Below are positions 31,604 through 42,665 of a stretch of DNA of 64,000 nucleotides, in pieces. The notes beneath the pieces are model-generated. The model searched no databases, was not told the origin of the DNA, and was given only the letters and a program-made list of their open reading frames with translations. Both the position numbers and the translations under genes were made by a program. Positions within the stretch are counted from its first letter, which is position 1; every line of letters starts with the position of its first letter. The DNA is from Eurosta solidaginis. Lineage: Eukaryota > Arthropoda > Insecta > Diptera > Tephritidae. The stretch covers positions 14,712,314-14,776,313 of the forward strand of contig NC_090319.1 of NCBI RefSeq assembly GCF_040869045.1. Reading direction: 5' to 3'.

Positions 31604-34600
31604 TCACAGCACCTCATCCAAGCCGACTTCTCTGATGAACCCTAGCAGTTCACCTGGCTTGAGGGATTTGATGTGAGAGTGCTCTGGCCATGGTGAGCCC
31701 AAAAACTTAGCCCTACGTCTTGAGATTGCGTCACATTCCAGGAGTATATGTTCCGCCGTCTCCGCTGATCGATCACAAAATCGGCATGTGTTGTTTGATA
31801 GTATGCCCAGCTTCTGCATGTGGCTGTTCAGTCTGCAGTGTCCTGTAAGAATAGCTGTTAGGGTCCTCAAGTTATCTTTCGACAGGCCCATTAATGCCCT
31901 ATATCGAGTTGTGTTGTAGCCCCCCAGCAGTAACTTAGATTGCCTCAAGCCTGGCATATTGCGCCAGTGTTCTTCCCTCTTATCCCCTTCTTCTAATAGT
32001 AGATGCCCTCTGATTTCCTGCGGGCCTACTGGCTGGAACGGCTCAGGACCAATAGGTCGTGTCGTTGCTGCCTCCCTTGCCAGGCTGTCCGCCTGCTCAT
32101 TGCCCTCCACTTCCCGGTGGCCAGGAACCCAGGCCAACAACAGTTTGTTATGTGCTCCTAGTTGATTTAGCTTTTCAACGCACTCAAGTACTAGTGCTGA
32201 TTTTATTTCAGACGCCGAGATCGCCTTGAGGGCGGCCTGACTGTCACTGAGTATGGCAATTGTCTCGTTGGAGTATTCGCGCTGAAGGTTCAGGTCAGCA
32301 CACTGGCTTATAGCGAATACTTCCGCTTGAAAAATGCTCGGGTGTGCTCCCAGAGGCGTTGATATCTTGGCTCTGGGGCCAATGACTCCAGAGCCAATCC
32401 CCTCTGGCGTCTTCGATCCATCTGTGTACCATACTATTCTATTTAGCTGATGAATGTACACAATTCTGCTTTCCTCCCACGTACCCTTGTCTCCCAATTC
32501 TACTTTGTACCTTCTCTCATAGACTATCTGCCTGAGGATATCATCCCTCGGGAGTTGAGAGATTGGGGTCTTCTCTCTCAATTCCTCCATGTTTCGGGAC
32601 GATATAACTTTACCTATGCCCGAGCCCTCCTTAGCAATATTCAGGAGCGTTCGCTTGGCTGACTGCTCTATTGATATGTGCAGCGGGGTCAGATCAAGGA
32701 TAGCCTCCAGCGCTGCTGTAGGGCATGTGCGCATAGCTCCCGTGATGCATACACATGCCAGTCGCTGAAGTTTTGATAGCGCTTGCCTCGTCGTCGCCCG
32801 AGTTGTTTTCGATGCCAAGGCTATCGAACCGTATGTTATCATAGGTTTTACTATCATGGTATACATCCATCTTAGCACATGCGGGCTACAGCCCCATGAT
32901 TTGGCTGCTAGACGTTTGCATCATGATGGACCTCGTGGCCTTAGCTCTCATGGAGTCGAAGTGCTGTTTCCATAGGAGCTTGGTGTCAAAAGTGACCCCA
33001 AGTATTTCACCGCGGTTCCATGTTCTAGTGCCATGCCATTTATTGTAATTGCTCTCAGGGCTGGTAGGGCCCTTCTTCTGGTGAAAGGGATGATGGTCGT
33101 TTTAGATGGGTTGATGTTAAGCCCCACACTGGCACACCATCCCTTCGTAATATTCAGTGCTCTCTGTATTATGTCACAGAGCGTACTCTCGAACTTACCC
33201 CTGGCAATTATGACGATGTCGTCAGCATATCCCTGGCATCTTATGCCACTGTCAGATAGCTTTTGCAGGAGTTCGTTCACTACTAGGCTCCACAGAAGGG
33301 GTGATAGAACACCTCCTTGAGGGCACCCCCTCGTGGTATTAACCTTAACTGCGCTGTTGCCTACATGGACTTCAGCGATTCTTGTGCGGAGTAGATTGTC
33401 AATCCATCTCTGGATAGGCATCTGAATTCCTCTTCTCTGCAGTGCTATGTTTACGCTTTCATGAGATGTTTTGTCAAAGGCACCCTCAATGTCAAGGAAA
33501 GCGCAAATCACTGTTTCTTCTGTTTCGAACGCCCTCTGTATTTCAGATGTTAATTGGTACAGAGCTGTGTCCGTGGACCTACCCACTCTGTACGCATGCT
33601 GGCTATGATGTAAGGGCCAGCTCTTGAGGGCGTTCGACCTGATTTCTTGGTCCAATATCTTTTCCATTGCCTTCAAGACAAAGGAAGTTAGACTTATTGG
33701 TCTGAAGGACTTTGCCTGCGAATAGTCCTTTTTTCTTACTTTTGGTATGAAAACCACTTTTGCTCTTCTCCACATCATGGGTATGTGTCCCAGTGCCAGG
33801 CTATCTCTCATGATCCTGGCCGGATGTGGGATGATCTGTGTCCCTTGCTGCATTAGCACCGGGTAGATGCCATCCACCCCCGGAGATTTGTATTTCTCAA
33901 AGGATTCCACTGCCCATCTGACTCTGGCCTCACCGAAGAGGGAGTTGGCCAGTTACCAGTCTGATGGGGTTGGTTTCACTCTGGGGAACACAGGTTCCGG
34001 TACTTGCGGAGAGGCACCCGGAAAATGCGTGTGTAGCAGGGCCCTCGCTCGCTCCTCCACCGTTCCGGTATAGGTACCGTCTGGAAGCCTAATCGCTAAG
34101 TTAATCTCCCTCTGCTCTTTGGCTAGGGCCTTGTGGAGCCTTGCCGCTGCAGGTGTACTAGAAATTCCCTCACAGAAATTTCTGAAACTTTCCCTCTTAG
34201 CTTTCCTTATCTCTTTATTGTACTTTGTTAGATTTTGAGTGTTTTCCTCCCAGTTGCCGGTTCTTCTTGCCCCGTTAAAGAGTTTCCTGACTTTCTTCCT
34301 TAGTAGTGTCAGGTCATGCGACCACCAGGGGGTTGCCTTCTTACCCTTAACTAAGGAGACTCGGCAACTGGAGTTGTAGGCATCTATCATTATCTGATTT
34401 GCCCTATCCACTCTGCCCTCTAACTCAGTACAGTTAGTGCTTCTGCTCTTATTTCTGAGACTATCCGCGTTAGCCTCTATGATACTTTTGTAGCTGCCCC
34501 AGTCTGTTTTCCTGGGATTTCTTTTAGGGCTGTATTGCCCCGATACAGCATCCAGCTCAAACCTTATGATCCTATGATCCGATAGGGAGGGTTCCTCTGA

Positions 34601-35229
34601 GCCTCTCCATTTCGAGATCATATTCTCAGTTAGGTTGTTGCCAAGTGTTATATCTAGGATCTCTGCCCTGACTCTCGTGACAAACGTCGGCTTGCTCCCG
34701 ACGTTATATATATTCAAATCGTTGCTGACTATATATTCTAGTAAACACTCACCCCTTTGTTTGGTATCATTGCTGCCCCACTCCGTGTTGTGGGAGTTAG
34801 CATCGCTTCCTATGATCAACGGAAGTTTCGCTCTTCTGCAGTGCTCCACTAGCTTCTGCACGTTAACTGGAGGGACTGTGCTGTCGTCCCCCGGGAAGTA
34901 GGCTGCGGCCAGCACAATGCTGGTGTTGTCTCCATTCACCTTTGCCTCGATCTGCACCGCCACCAGATCCGGGCTTAAAAATTCTGTAATGCAAAAATAG
35001 TTAATGTTTGACTTAAGCATTACACATGCTCTTGGTCTCTGCTGTGAGAGATCCCAAATAACTTTGTTATTACTTACATTAAGGCCCCTCACCTGCCCTT
35101 GTAAGCCCAAGGTTCTTGTATGAGGGCGATGCCCAGATCATCCGAGGCGAACCTCCACACCAGTACAGCCGAGGCTGCAATGGCGCGATGGGGGTTGATC
35201 TGGGCTATTTTTATGATTGTGCCGGTCAT
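31604..35229 (-). pseudogene. Element 3 ORF2: endonuclease, reverse transcriptase, RNase H
   Basis: ATG at 35,229 followed by KIAQINPHRAIAAS and LIQEPWAYKG. Endonuclease continues with GSDANSHNTEWGS and LSDHR; RT has KSPGVDGI, FRPISLTS, FLDIEGAFDK, CPQGGVLSPLLW and YADD at 33,219-33,230; RNase H has YTDGSK, FQAEVFAI, LSDSQAALK and the last Asp in GNEQADSLA, so all four acids are kept; a C-x2-C zinc-like tail ends at 31,604. Lesions: a 1-nt frameshift near 35,105, an in-frame TAA at 33,953-33,955, a lost G in a G-run near 32,995, and another frameshift near 32,925. Between them the frames are long and clean, which means fairly recent death. Confidence 0.93.
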
Positions 35230-35249
35230 TTTGGCCCGGCCGGCCTCAT

Positions 35250-37177
35250 CGGATCATCTTCATCCGACAATCCGCTCTCGCTTTCGTCCCGCCTATTCAG
35301 CTCCAGCTCCTGGAGGTCGAGGCCCTCGATGAGCTCTTGTGTGGGTGGTGGGGATTTCTTTTTCATCCCCAGGCTACACGATTTTGTCCTTGCTTGCTGC
35401 GGTGGGAGGGTTTGTGGTCTGTGCTCTGATGGTATCGGTGCTCGCGTCCGTCATGTTCTCGTCCCACAGCTCGCCTCTGTCGGTGCCCTCTGCCTCCGCC
35501 TTGTCTTCCGGCTGCTCACTATTCCCTGGTTACCTCTGCCTCCAGGGCCTCACTAGGACCAGGCCGTACCTATAGTGCAGCTTAAGTTCGTTCCTACGTA
35601 TGATTTGATACGATTCCTCGTCTATGCCTACGTCGAGACGTTGGCCTGTTTCCTCTGCGCTACAATTAATGACGCGCCATCTCTGCGTCCTGAGGCCCTC
35701 ATTTTGGTTGGCGAGGAACCGTAACGCAAACTCTTTTAGGCGTTCCGCACTTCTGGGGAGGAACATAGTCACATTATGCGTTGGTGGTATTTCATCCCCG
35801 CGTATCGTGCATAATTGTGGCCCTGTCCACCCCTCAAGCGTCGGTATTACTTCAACGAGCCACTTAACTGTTTTTTCGTCCTCGCAGTCCACGAGGAGGA
35901 GCCCTGCTCGGAAGTATACCCCGCAAAAAACTAGGGCATGCCCACATCCCCTGAACACTCCGTCCATTATGAGCTCTTGGAGATTCGTCAGGTCTTCTTG
36001 ACTTAGGGCCTCCGCCGGGTAGTTACTGGGCAGAACAGCTATTCGGATACCCCTAAGAGCTTCCGGATAGCTCTGCTGCCTTGGTGCCATCCCAGCGGGT
36101 ACCCCAGTTGCCCTGGCTTGAATCTCCCTGACCGTAGGTGCAGTGTTCCTGGGAGCGTGGGCCCGTTGCCTTTTTGAGCTCGGAGTTTCCTCCGGCGTAA
36201 TTTGCCCGATCCTGCGCTTTTCAGCGGGAGCGGGCGCATGCTGGTCAGCTGCCGCTGGCTGTGCTCTCCTTCCTTCTCTGCTTCCATTTTGAGCATTGGC
36301 TTTTCTCTGCCCGTGGTCTGGTTCATGCCTGCGCTCATCTGCCCTGGCTCTTGCCTCCCTGGGCGACAGGCCTTCCTCTAGATATCGGAGGTATCTTTTT
36401 ACCCCAGCCCCACTTAGTCCAAAGCGTCTCTTGTCATCCAGCGCTCCTGGACTGCCCCGTGGTGGAAGTGCAGGTTGCCTGCCTCTGTTGTGCCTTCTGT
36501 TAGGCCGCTTCCACTCCTCCGGGTTCCGCTCTGTATTTTTCCCTTCCTGGGACCTTCCATAGGTGCTCTGTGAGCTGCTACTTGAGTCATGCTCCGGCGG
36601 TGAACGCCTAGACTTACTCGTCCCTCTAGAGGGACTGCTATGGTGGTGGTTTTCGTGCTTGGATGCACCGTCGTAGCCTCTCTTTGTCAGCTTTTCTCGC
36701 TCTCTTGCAGTTAAATCTTTTGTTTTCTCTTTCGGCCCGCGCTGCGCAATGGAGGTACTGGGCCCTCCATGGATCGCGGGTTTGTTTCCTGCCGCCGCCT
36801 TCTGCTCACCTTATTTGACTTGCCCGCGCTGCTCACCAGTGGATAGGGGTCCACTGGGGATCGCGGGTTTCTCTGCTTCCTGGTTGGAGTGCTCTTCGGG
36901 CCCGCGCTGCTCCCCTTGGGTTTTGGTGTTGCCCTTGGGGTTCGCGGTTTTGAGAGCCGGTTCTCTGTATACTCCAGTGCTAGTGGAGGGAGATTGATCC
37001 CTCTGATGCTCTAAGAAGAGCATTGCCTCCTCTCTCGTGAGGCTTTCCAGGAATTGCCTGGAGTACGTGCGTGGCCTGCTGCTTCTCTGCCCGCTGCTCT
37101 TCTTGGAGCCCGTTTTTTTTTGTTGTGCTTTTATTGTTATTGTTGTTGTTGATTTTTTTGTTGTTGTTGTTCATCAT
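35250..37177 (-). pseudogene. Element 3 ORF1 (gag-like), frameshifted
   Basis: Starts at 37,177 with MMNNNNKKINNNNNN, like the ORF1s of the other two LINEs. The coding pieces shift frame several times (about 37,177-36,980, 37,023-36,811, 36,668-36,414, 36,338-36,039, 36,090-35,530). The last piece, 186 residues, is the DUF4780-like domain (LRGIRIAVLPSNYP, GVYFRAGLLLVDCED, RWRVINCSAEE). The remaining bases to 35,250 look like a degraded acidic C-terminus. Confidence 0.8.
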
Positions 37178-37249
37178 TTTTTTTCTTACGACAACTTGCT
37201 TGACAAGGCAAGCGTTGTTGTCTCTGCTTTAATTTGGGGAACTTGGTTG

Positions 37250-37411
37250 GTCCGCCGCGGCAGAGCCCCTTGACGCGGTAAGGCCATGGTTACTCCCCAA
37301 GGTGGCCCGGTGTTGGGGAGGCGCCGTTATAATACAGCCGGTGTTGTGGACCTCCTGGCTGCAAACCAGTCCAATGGGCACCGTGACGCATGACACCCTG
37401 GATTAGGAGGT
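37250..37411 (-). promoter_or_regulatory. Conserved structured 5' leader of element 3
   Basis: Counterpart of 4,185-4,348, sharing AATCCAGGGTGTCATGCG, GTGCCCATTGGA, CACCGGGCCRCCT and GGGGCTCTGCCGCGGC. See the element 1 leader for the structural reading. Confidence 0.65.
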
Positions 37412-37549
37412 GACAGTTCCTGGTTACCGATCGCATTCGACCACATCTGTCAGGTGAGCGCGGTTTCCCCGCTCCCATCTGACCAATTAGTATCATATGC
37501 GATCGGCGTAAGCCCCTGCACCGCTACAAGGTGACTGTCTTCGCCGGAG
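37412..37549 (-). ncRNA. HDV-like ribozyme fold at the 5' end of element 3
   Basis: Begins exactly at the end of the target-site duplication. P1 CUCCGG (37,544-37,549) with CAGGGG has one mismatch; the spacer CGAA is the same as in element 1; P2 GACAGU with ACUGUC (37,412-37,417) is perfect; P3 CACC with GGUG closes the 7-nt loop UUGUAGC; P4 opens with CCGAUCGCAU with AUGCGAUCGG, ten perfect pairs, and has an inner stem GUCAG...CUGAC. The linker before P2' is UAACCAGGA. P2, P3 and P4 differ from element 1 in sequence but keep pairing. Confidence 0.75.
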
Positions 37550-37561
37550 TTCACTGCTGAT

Positions 37562-39540
37562 GCTGAGTCTGCATTCCCTAGACCAAGTGTTTGTTAGATT
37601 AAGAGCATTTTGAAAGAACTCGCCAAGCACCGGAAGGTGTTTGCCAGTAACTGTCAAGGCTATGTGGTCAGCATATGAAATGACTTGGCATCAGGTGGGC
37701 TGTAGTATAGATAACACAGCGTTCACCGTCAGGTTCCATAGTAGAGGAGAAAGAACGCCCTCCTGGGGGGTTCCTCTGTTGGTATACCTTATTAACGATG
37801 AGCTGCCCAGCTCAAAGATAATGATTCTCTTGTTTAGGAGGAGCTCGACGAATTTCACAAGAGGCTATTCCACCCCTAGTGAACGTAGATATTTTGTGAC
37901 CGCTGCTGGGAGAACGTTTTTGAAGGCTCCTTCTATGTCGAGAAAGATACCCAGCGTAAATTCTTTAAAGGCAAGACCCTTCTCTATCTTAGTAGTGATA
38001 GCACGTAGAGCTGTTTCTACGGATTTGCCTTTAGAGTAGGCGTGTTGGTTGTTGGAGATTAGTGCCTTATTTGCCTATCGTCTAATATAGGCATCCAGCA
38101 ATCGTTCTAGAACTTTTAGGAGGAAGGAGGTCAGACTACCTTTGCCTTGGTCCTTTCCGTGGGGATAAAGACCAGGTTGAGGCAAGCCTTGTACATTTTA
38201 GCTAGCAGCTTGCAATTCAGCGGGAAATATTCCATCCGTTCCCGGAGATTTGAAGGGTTTAAAGGATTGATTGCCCAGATAATTACTTTTTCGCTTACAA
38301 TGTGTATCAGGGGTCGAAACGGCCCTGGGTTAGATTACGTGTTTAAGAGATATGGTTGAGATCTGCAGCCTGGAAAGTGAGTGCTGATCAGGGTTTCCAG
38401 AATTTCCGTACTAGAAGTGGCCCATTCTCCGTTCGCTGTGCGAATGCAGCTTGGAGGTATGGGGTTTTTGGAGAGGACCTTTCGTAGGCGATTGGCCTCT
38501 GAGAATTCTTCGATGTTACTGGCGAAGTTCCTCCAGGAGTCCCTTTTGGTTTTCTGGATTAACTTCTTAAAAGATTTTAAGGCGTCCTTATAATGGAACC
38601 AGATTCCAGTGCGGTTATCCTCGTTAAGGGGTTTTCTGCTGTTTTTCCTCTGCTCGGAGATTTCCTGGTTCCACCAATAGGGTTTCTTTTTACCCCTTAC
38701 CTTAATATCCGGGCAGGCTACTGTGAAGGCAGCGTTACAAGATTTGGTGATAAGATCTACTGCTTCTTCTATTTTTGACGATGAGTCCAGCTCAACGAGA
38801 GAAGCAAATGTTGTGTTTAAAGGAGGCGCTTCATAGGCTCGGCCTACCGTGAGAAGCGTTCTTTAGGAGAGTAGAGGATAGGACTTTTTTATAAAGGTTC
38901 CAGTCCGTACGTCTCTTATTCCTGTAAGCCACCCTAGGCGGTGTACGCAAGAGCAGAGTGAAAATGATATACATAAGATCAGAGTAGGAGTTTTCGTTGG
39001 AAACTCTCCAATTTTTGACAAGGTCAGAGAATGTCCCAGAAACTAGAGTAACATCTAGAACCTCCTTCCTGTTTGAGGTGATGAAAGTTTCCAGAGTTGC
39101 ATATACTTAGATTGTTATTGATAATAGAAACAAAAAGAGACTCACCCCTATTGTTAATATCGGTAGAGCCCCAAGCAGTGTGATGTGCATTGGCATCGGC
39201 CCCAATTATTATCGGGAACCCTTTACTGTGGGCCTCCCGTACCACTTTGCAGAGCCGGTCCTGCATAGAAGGTGGGCGATCGTGCGAAAGATAGGCGGAC
39301 ATCAGCCAGATTGTTTGACCCTGTAGCTAAAAAGAGATAGTAAAATAAATACTAGATTTTTCATTATTAGAATACAAGATCTGATTCTACCTGTCACGGG
39401 CGGTGTCACCAGCTGGTAGTCCTTAGAAAAGAGTCCACAGACCTTGCTGCCAACGACCCAAGGCTCCTGGACTAGAACGACGTCCTCATACGTTGTGCTG
39501 AGGCGTAAGATTAGGGCAGCCGAGGTTTATCTGCAGTACC
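37562..39540 (-). pseudogene. LINE-B ORF2 5' part: endonuclease and RT palm, degraded
   Basis: Right to left: endonuclease (IIIGADANAHHTAWGS at about 39,150-39,210, then after a frameshift TFITSNRKEVLDVTLVSG and WRVSNENSYSD) and an RT region with many frameshifts. The catalytic motif reads YADH (37,661-37,672), so the second Asp is lost. The fragment ends at the element 3 insertion (37,561) inside the peptide RLSISSE, which continues at 31,543. Confidence 0.8.
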
Positions 39541-39550
39541 TGCGCGCCCG

Positions 39551-41234
39551 TTAAAGTTCGTTTGCTACATCGACATCCATCCCCTGCTGATCCGCATCGT
39601 CGGATGCCTGCTCTACGATAGTATCGTCGAATTCGGCATCCGATGGGTCGGATTCCAGCAGAAGCTGCTCGTCCATGCCCGTAAAGAACTGGCCCGCAAA
39701 CTCAGATACCGAGAGTGTATCGCTCTCGGCATCCGGAGTGCTGCGTGCCAGTTCGATATCGGCCCCATGTCCACTCAAGGGTTTGCATGGGTCCCTGAGA
39801 TTCGTTGTGGCGGTTGCGGGTTCGCTCGAGGCGGTATCCCCAATCACCAGATCCCGCGGCGCGGTGGCGGCCCCTTCCCCAGTGCCATGGGCAGCAGATC
39901 CACTCAGGGTGTTTCTGTCTAACCCCTCGCCCTTAGGTACAGGATCACCCTCGTCCGGTGTTTCCTCCTTCGCACCATCCCTTCGAATTTTCAACGTGAT
40001 GGAGTAGAAACCGTAGCTTAACACTCCACCACATTCGTCAAGCCAAGGGAGAGAAGCCTCGTTTATGATGAAGCCAACATAACGCTGCTTCGCCCTTGTC
40101 TCGCCGACCCGGACTATCCTCCAATCGCTCGAAGGTAGCCCCTTATTCGACTCCGCGATGGTATCCAGGATCCGCTATGTCGTCTGGGACCCAGGCCCAA
40201 GCCCTCGGTCTGTTCGGAATTTTTTCCACACCGACCGCATCCTACCTGGCCCCAGACAACAGCTGTCCTAGCGAAGCTATGGCGAGTTTGTAGAGCTTGC
40301 ATGAGCGTTCGTCGGCGTAGGAAACAAGCTTGACCCTACCCTGGTACCAGCCGGCAACACGGATAGTGGGAGCCGGCCCCGAATACTTGGTCATGATGTC
40401 CTTAAAGATCTTGAGAAGGCCGTTAAGGACATCCTTCCAGTTATCCGGGATTATGTTCCCATCCGGGTGGCCGCGATTCAAAACCGCCAGCGTAAAGTTG
40501 GTCTTAGCCGCCTCGCTGAAGGTTTTGGTCAGGGAAGGGGAGTAGAGGTCGAAGGCCGGTGCCTTTTGGGATCGCTCGAGGCATTTCCATAGGCCTTTGT
40601 CTCTTAAAGGCCGGCATCTTCGGGTCAGAAGTTTGTTTGGTGGCAGAAGAGGAAGGGGGATGGGGTTGTTGTTGCTGCTCTTCTTGGCAGCAATAATCTT
40701 CCTGGCCCAGGCCAGAGAACTTTTTTGCTCTGCCGTCAACTTGTCTCTAGGAGAGTTGCCGAGTTTCTCAACGATTTTGACGGCGTGGCGAATGTTCCGC
40801 TGGTTGCGGAGCGAAATCGGGGTTCGCTTAATTGCCTTGCAACCCTCAAGGGGTTCAGCCGGCTTGCGTGGTAGCTTTGCAGCGGGGGAGGCAGTACTTT
40901 TGTCCGTGGAGGATTTAGTGCTGTTGCCAGCCACCTGCTGAGAAGAGGTGCCCGGTACGGGCTTGGGACGGGCCTGCTGTGCTTTCACAGTCAGACGTTG
41001 CTTTCCCTCTTTGGGGCTAGCTTTGCCGGCTGCCGCGGAATCGGACTTGCCCTCAAGGGGTTTAGTCCTTCCGCTAGCTTGCACAGGTGGCCGAAGATTT
41101 GTTTGTTGCCGTGAAGGCCAGGTCGGCGCCGTCTGTGAGGTTCCCGACGAATTGTGGACTTTTTTAATGCCTAGTCCAAGGGCGGCATCTTTACCGGTGC
41201 AGGGATCCCAGGCCAGGTTTTTGTTGTTCATCAC
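39551..41234 (-). pseudogene. LINE-B ORF1 (gag-like), frameshifted
   Basis: Starts MMNNKNLAWDP at 41,234 and stays open for 330 residues to 40,242: a Lys/Pro/Ser-rich N-terminus, then the DUF4780-like domain (LAVLNRGHPDGNIIPDNW, GWYQGRVKLVSYADERSCKLYKLA). A frameshift follows. Remaining pieces are 40,302-40,114 and an acidic C-terminal tail 40,024-39,551 (SDPSDAEFDDTIVEQASDD), comparable to the acidic end of element 1 ORF1. Confidence 0.8.
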
Positions 41235-41309
41235 ATCTGGTTCGTCAGCTGCCTACTAAGGTGAGATCGTTCGGCAGCCTGAAAGTTAAGGGATAGGGGA
41301 AACAATGCG

Positions 41310-41571
41310 GTCGACTGCGGTAGAGCCCAATACCGCAGCAAGTCGCCCTTACTCTTGGAGGTGGACCGGCATCCGGGAGGCTCCGTAAGAATACAGTCGG
41401 ATGCCCCTGACTGCAAGCCATCCAATGGGCACGGAATCGCATAACACCCTGGATTAGGGGTGGACCACTTTTCAACTGGGCGTGGTACAATTCCCACCTT
41501 GAGGCCACGTTTAAAAATCATTTCCATATGCCTGAGCTATTAAGGAGCTGGGGCACAAATGGAGATGATTC
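41310..41571 (-). promoter_or_regulatory. Conserved structured 5' leader of LINE-B
   Basis: Shares AATCCAGGGTGTTATGCG and CGTGCCCATTGGATGG with elements 1 and 3. The distal hairpin has compensating arms (TGCGGT with ACCGCA). About 70 extra bases separate it from the ribozyme-like end. Confidence 0.6.
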
Positions 41572-41666
41572 CTAAACTTAGCTAGTACTACCCTGGAGGG
41601 GGAAACTGTTGTGCATATTACCAGCCGGCACCCTCTTGGAGGGTTCAGCCCAAGGATTTGTGCCAG
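41572..41666 (-). ncRNA. Divergent HDV-like ribozyme fold at the 5' end of LINE-B
   Basis: P1 CUGGCA (41,661-41,666) with UGCCGG; P2 CUGAA with UUUAG (41,572-41,576); P3 CCC with GGG closing the 7-nt loop UCCAAGA; a short P4 (UGGUA with UACUA); linker GCUAAG, the same catalytic-C pattern as antigenomic HDV. P2 again directly abuts P3 and P1' directly follows P3'. P1 again starts C-G, U.G. P4 is weak, so this copy is less certain than the other two. Confidence 0.55.
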
Positions 41667-41922
41667 GCACCTTTATGGCGATATCTCGAAAAGGCGTCCA
41701 CCTATAGAACTAAGGCCCACTCCCTTCTAAAATGCTCATTAACACCTTTCATTTGAAACCCATATCGTACAAACAAATTCTAGAGCCGCCCCTGGTCCAC
41801 CTTTATGGCGATATCCCGAAAAGGCGTCCAGTTATAGAACTAAGGCTCACTCCCTTTTAAAATACACATTAACACCTTTTGTTTGATACCCATATCGTAC
41901 AAACAAATCCTAGAGTCACCCC

Positions 41923-42287
41923 TATAAATAAAAAATAAATGTAAGGCGCGATAACCTCCGAAGAGATCTAAGGCCGAGCTTCTCTTCCAATTTGCGTCGT
42001 GTTCCTCTTGATTTTCCCTACAAATTGGCCGGACGGGACCTACATGTTTTACGCCGACTCCGAACGGCATCTGCATGGCAGATGAGTTTTCACTGAGAGA
42101 TTTTCATGGCAGAAATACACCCGGAGCGCTTGCCAAACACTGCCGAGGGGCGACCCGCTCAGACAAATTTTCTTCTAATTGAAAAACCTTATTTGTAAAA
42201 TTTTGATGTTGCTTTGCCCGGGGTGCGAACCCAGGGCATACGGTGTGATAGGCGGAGCACGCTACCATCACACCACAGTGGACGCCA
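41923..42287 (-). mobile_element. tRNA-derived SINE, copy in the minisatellite element
   Basis: Reverse-complement copy of the SINE at 61,251-61,612. On the element strand: TGGTGTGATGGTAGCG (A box), GGGTTCGCACCCC (B box), body with CAAATTGGCCGGACGGGACC-like and GGTTATCGCGCCTTAC motifs, and an AT-rich ATTTATTTTTTATTTATA tail. No clear target-site duplication was found. Confidence 0.85.
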
Positions 42288-42327
42288 ATAATATCGCCAA
42301 TAATATCGCCAATAATATCGCCAATAT
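42285..42327. repeat. Triplicated 12-bp motif AATAATATCGCC
   Basis: Three tandem copies directly beside the SINE 5' end, probably slippage of a minisatellite piece (ATATCGCC). Confidence 0.8.
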
Positions 42328-42665
42328 CTCGAAAAGGCGTCCACCTATAGAACTAAGGCCCACTCCCTTTTAAAATATTCTTTAACACCTTTCATTTGAA
42401 ACCCATATCGTACAAAATAAATTCTAGAGTCACCCCTGGTCAACCTTTATGGCGATATCCCCAAATGGCGTCCACCCATAGAAATATGGCCTACTCCCTC
42501 TTAAAATACTCTTTAATACCTTCCATTTGTCATTCCACATGTCATAAAAACACATTCCAGGGTTATCCTAGGTTCATTTTACTACATGGTGATTTTCCCT
42601 TATTTGGCTCCATAGCTCTCAGCTGAGTATGTAATGTTCGGTTACACCCGAACTTAGCCTTTCTT

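Larger units (their letters stand above)
31544..37549 (-). mobile_element. Element 3: full-length LOA-like LINE inserted in LINE-B
   Basis: A 6,006-bp element bounded by the 12-bp duplication TTCACTGCTGAT (31,532-31,543 and 37,550-37,561). It has a ribozyme-like 5' end, conserved leader, ORF1, ORF2 with endonuclease, RT and RNase H, a short 3' UTR (31,544-31,603) and a TATCTATCT-like tail. It is complete in extent but carries one in-frame stop and several frameshifts, so it is now dead. It is younger than LINE-B and older than element 1. Confidence 0.92.
29901..41667 (-). mobile_element. LINE-B: old LOA-like LINE split by element 3
   Basis: One non-LTR element about 5.7 kb long without its insertion: 5' end at 41,666-41,667, ORF1 41,234-39,551, ORF2 endonuclease and RT 39,540-37,562, interrupted by element 3 (31,544-37,549), then RT thumb and RNase H 31,543-30,035, and a 3' end with a (CCTAA)3 tail at 29,901. 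Both flanks are minisatellite sequence with the 8-bp duplication CACCTTTA. Reading across the insertion restores the RT alignment with element 1 (…RLSISSE joined to KTEMVLF…), which proves the two parts belong together. It is heavily mutated. Confidence 0.88.
41668..42665 (-). mobile_element. GTTCGG-hairpin minisatellite element, right part
   Basis: Continuation of 29,364-29,900 beyond LINE-B. It contains further 130-bp units, a SINE (41,923-42,287), a 12-bp triplicated motif, the terminal CTCAGCTGAG and hairpin GTTCGGTTACACCCGAAC (42,636-42,653). Confidence 0.8.
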
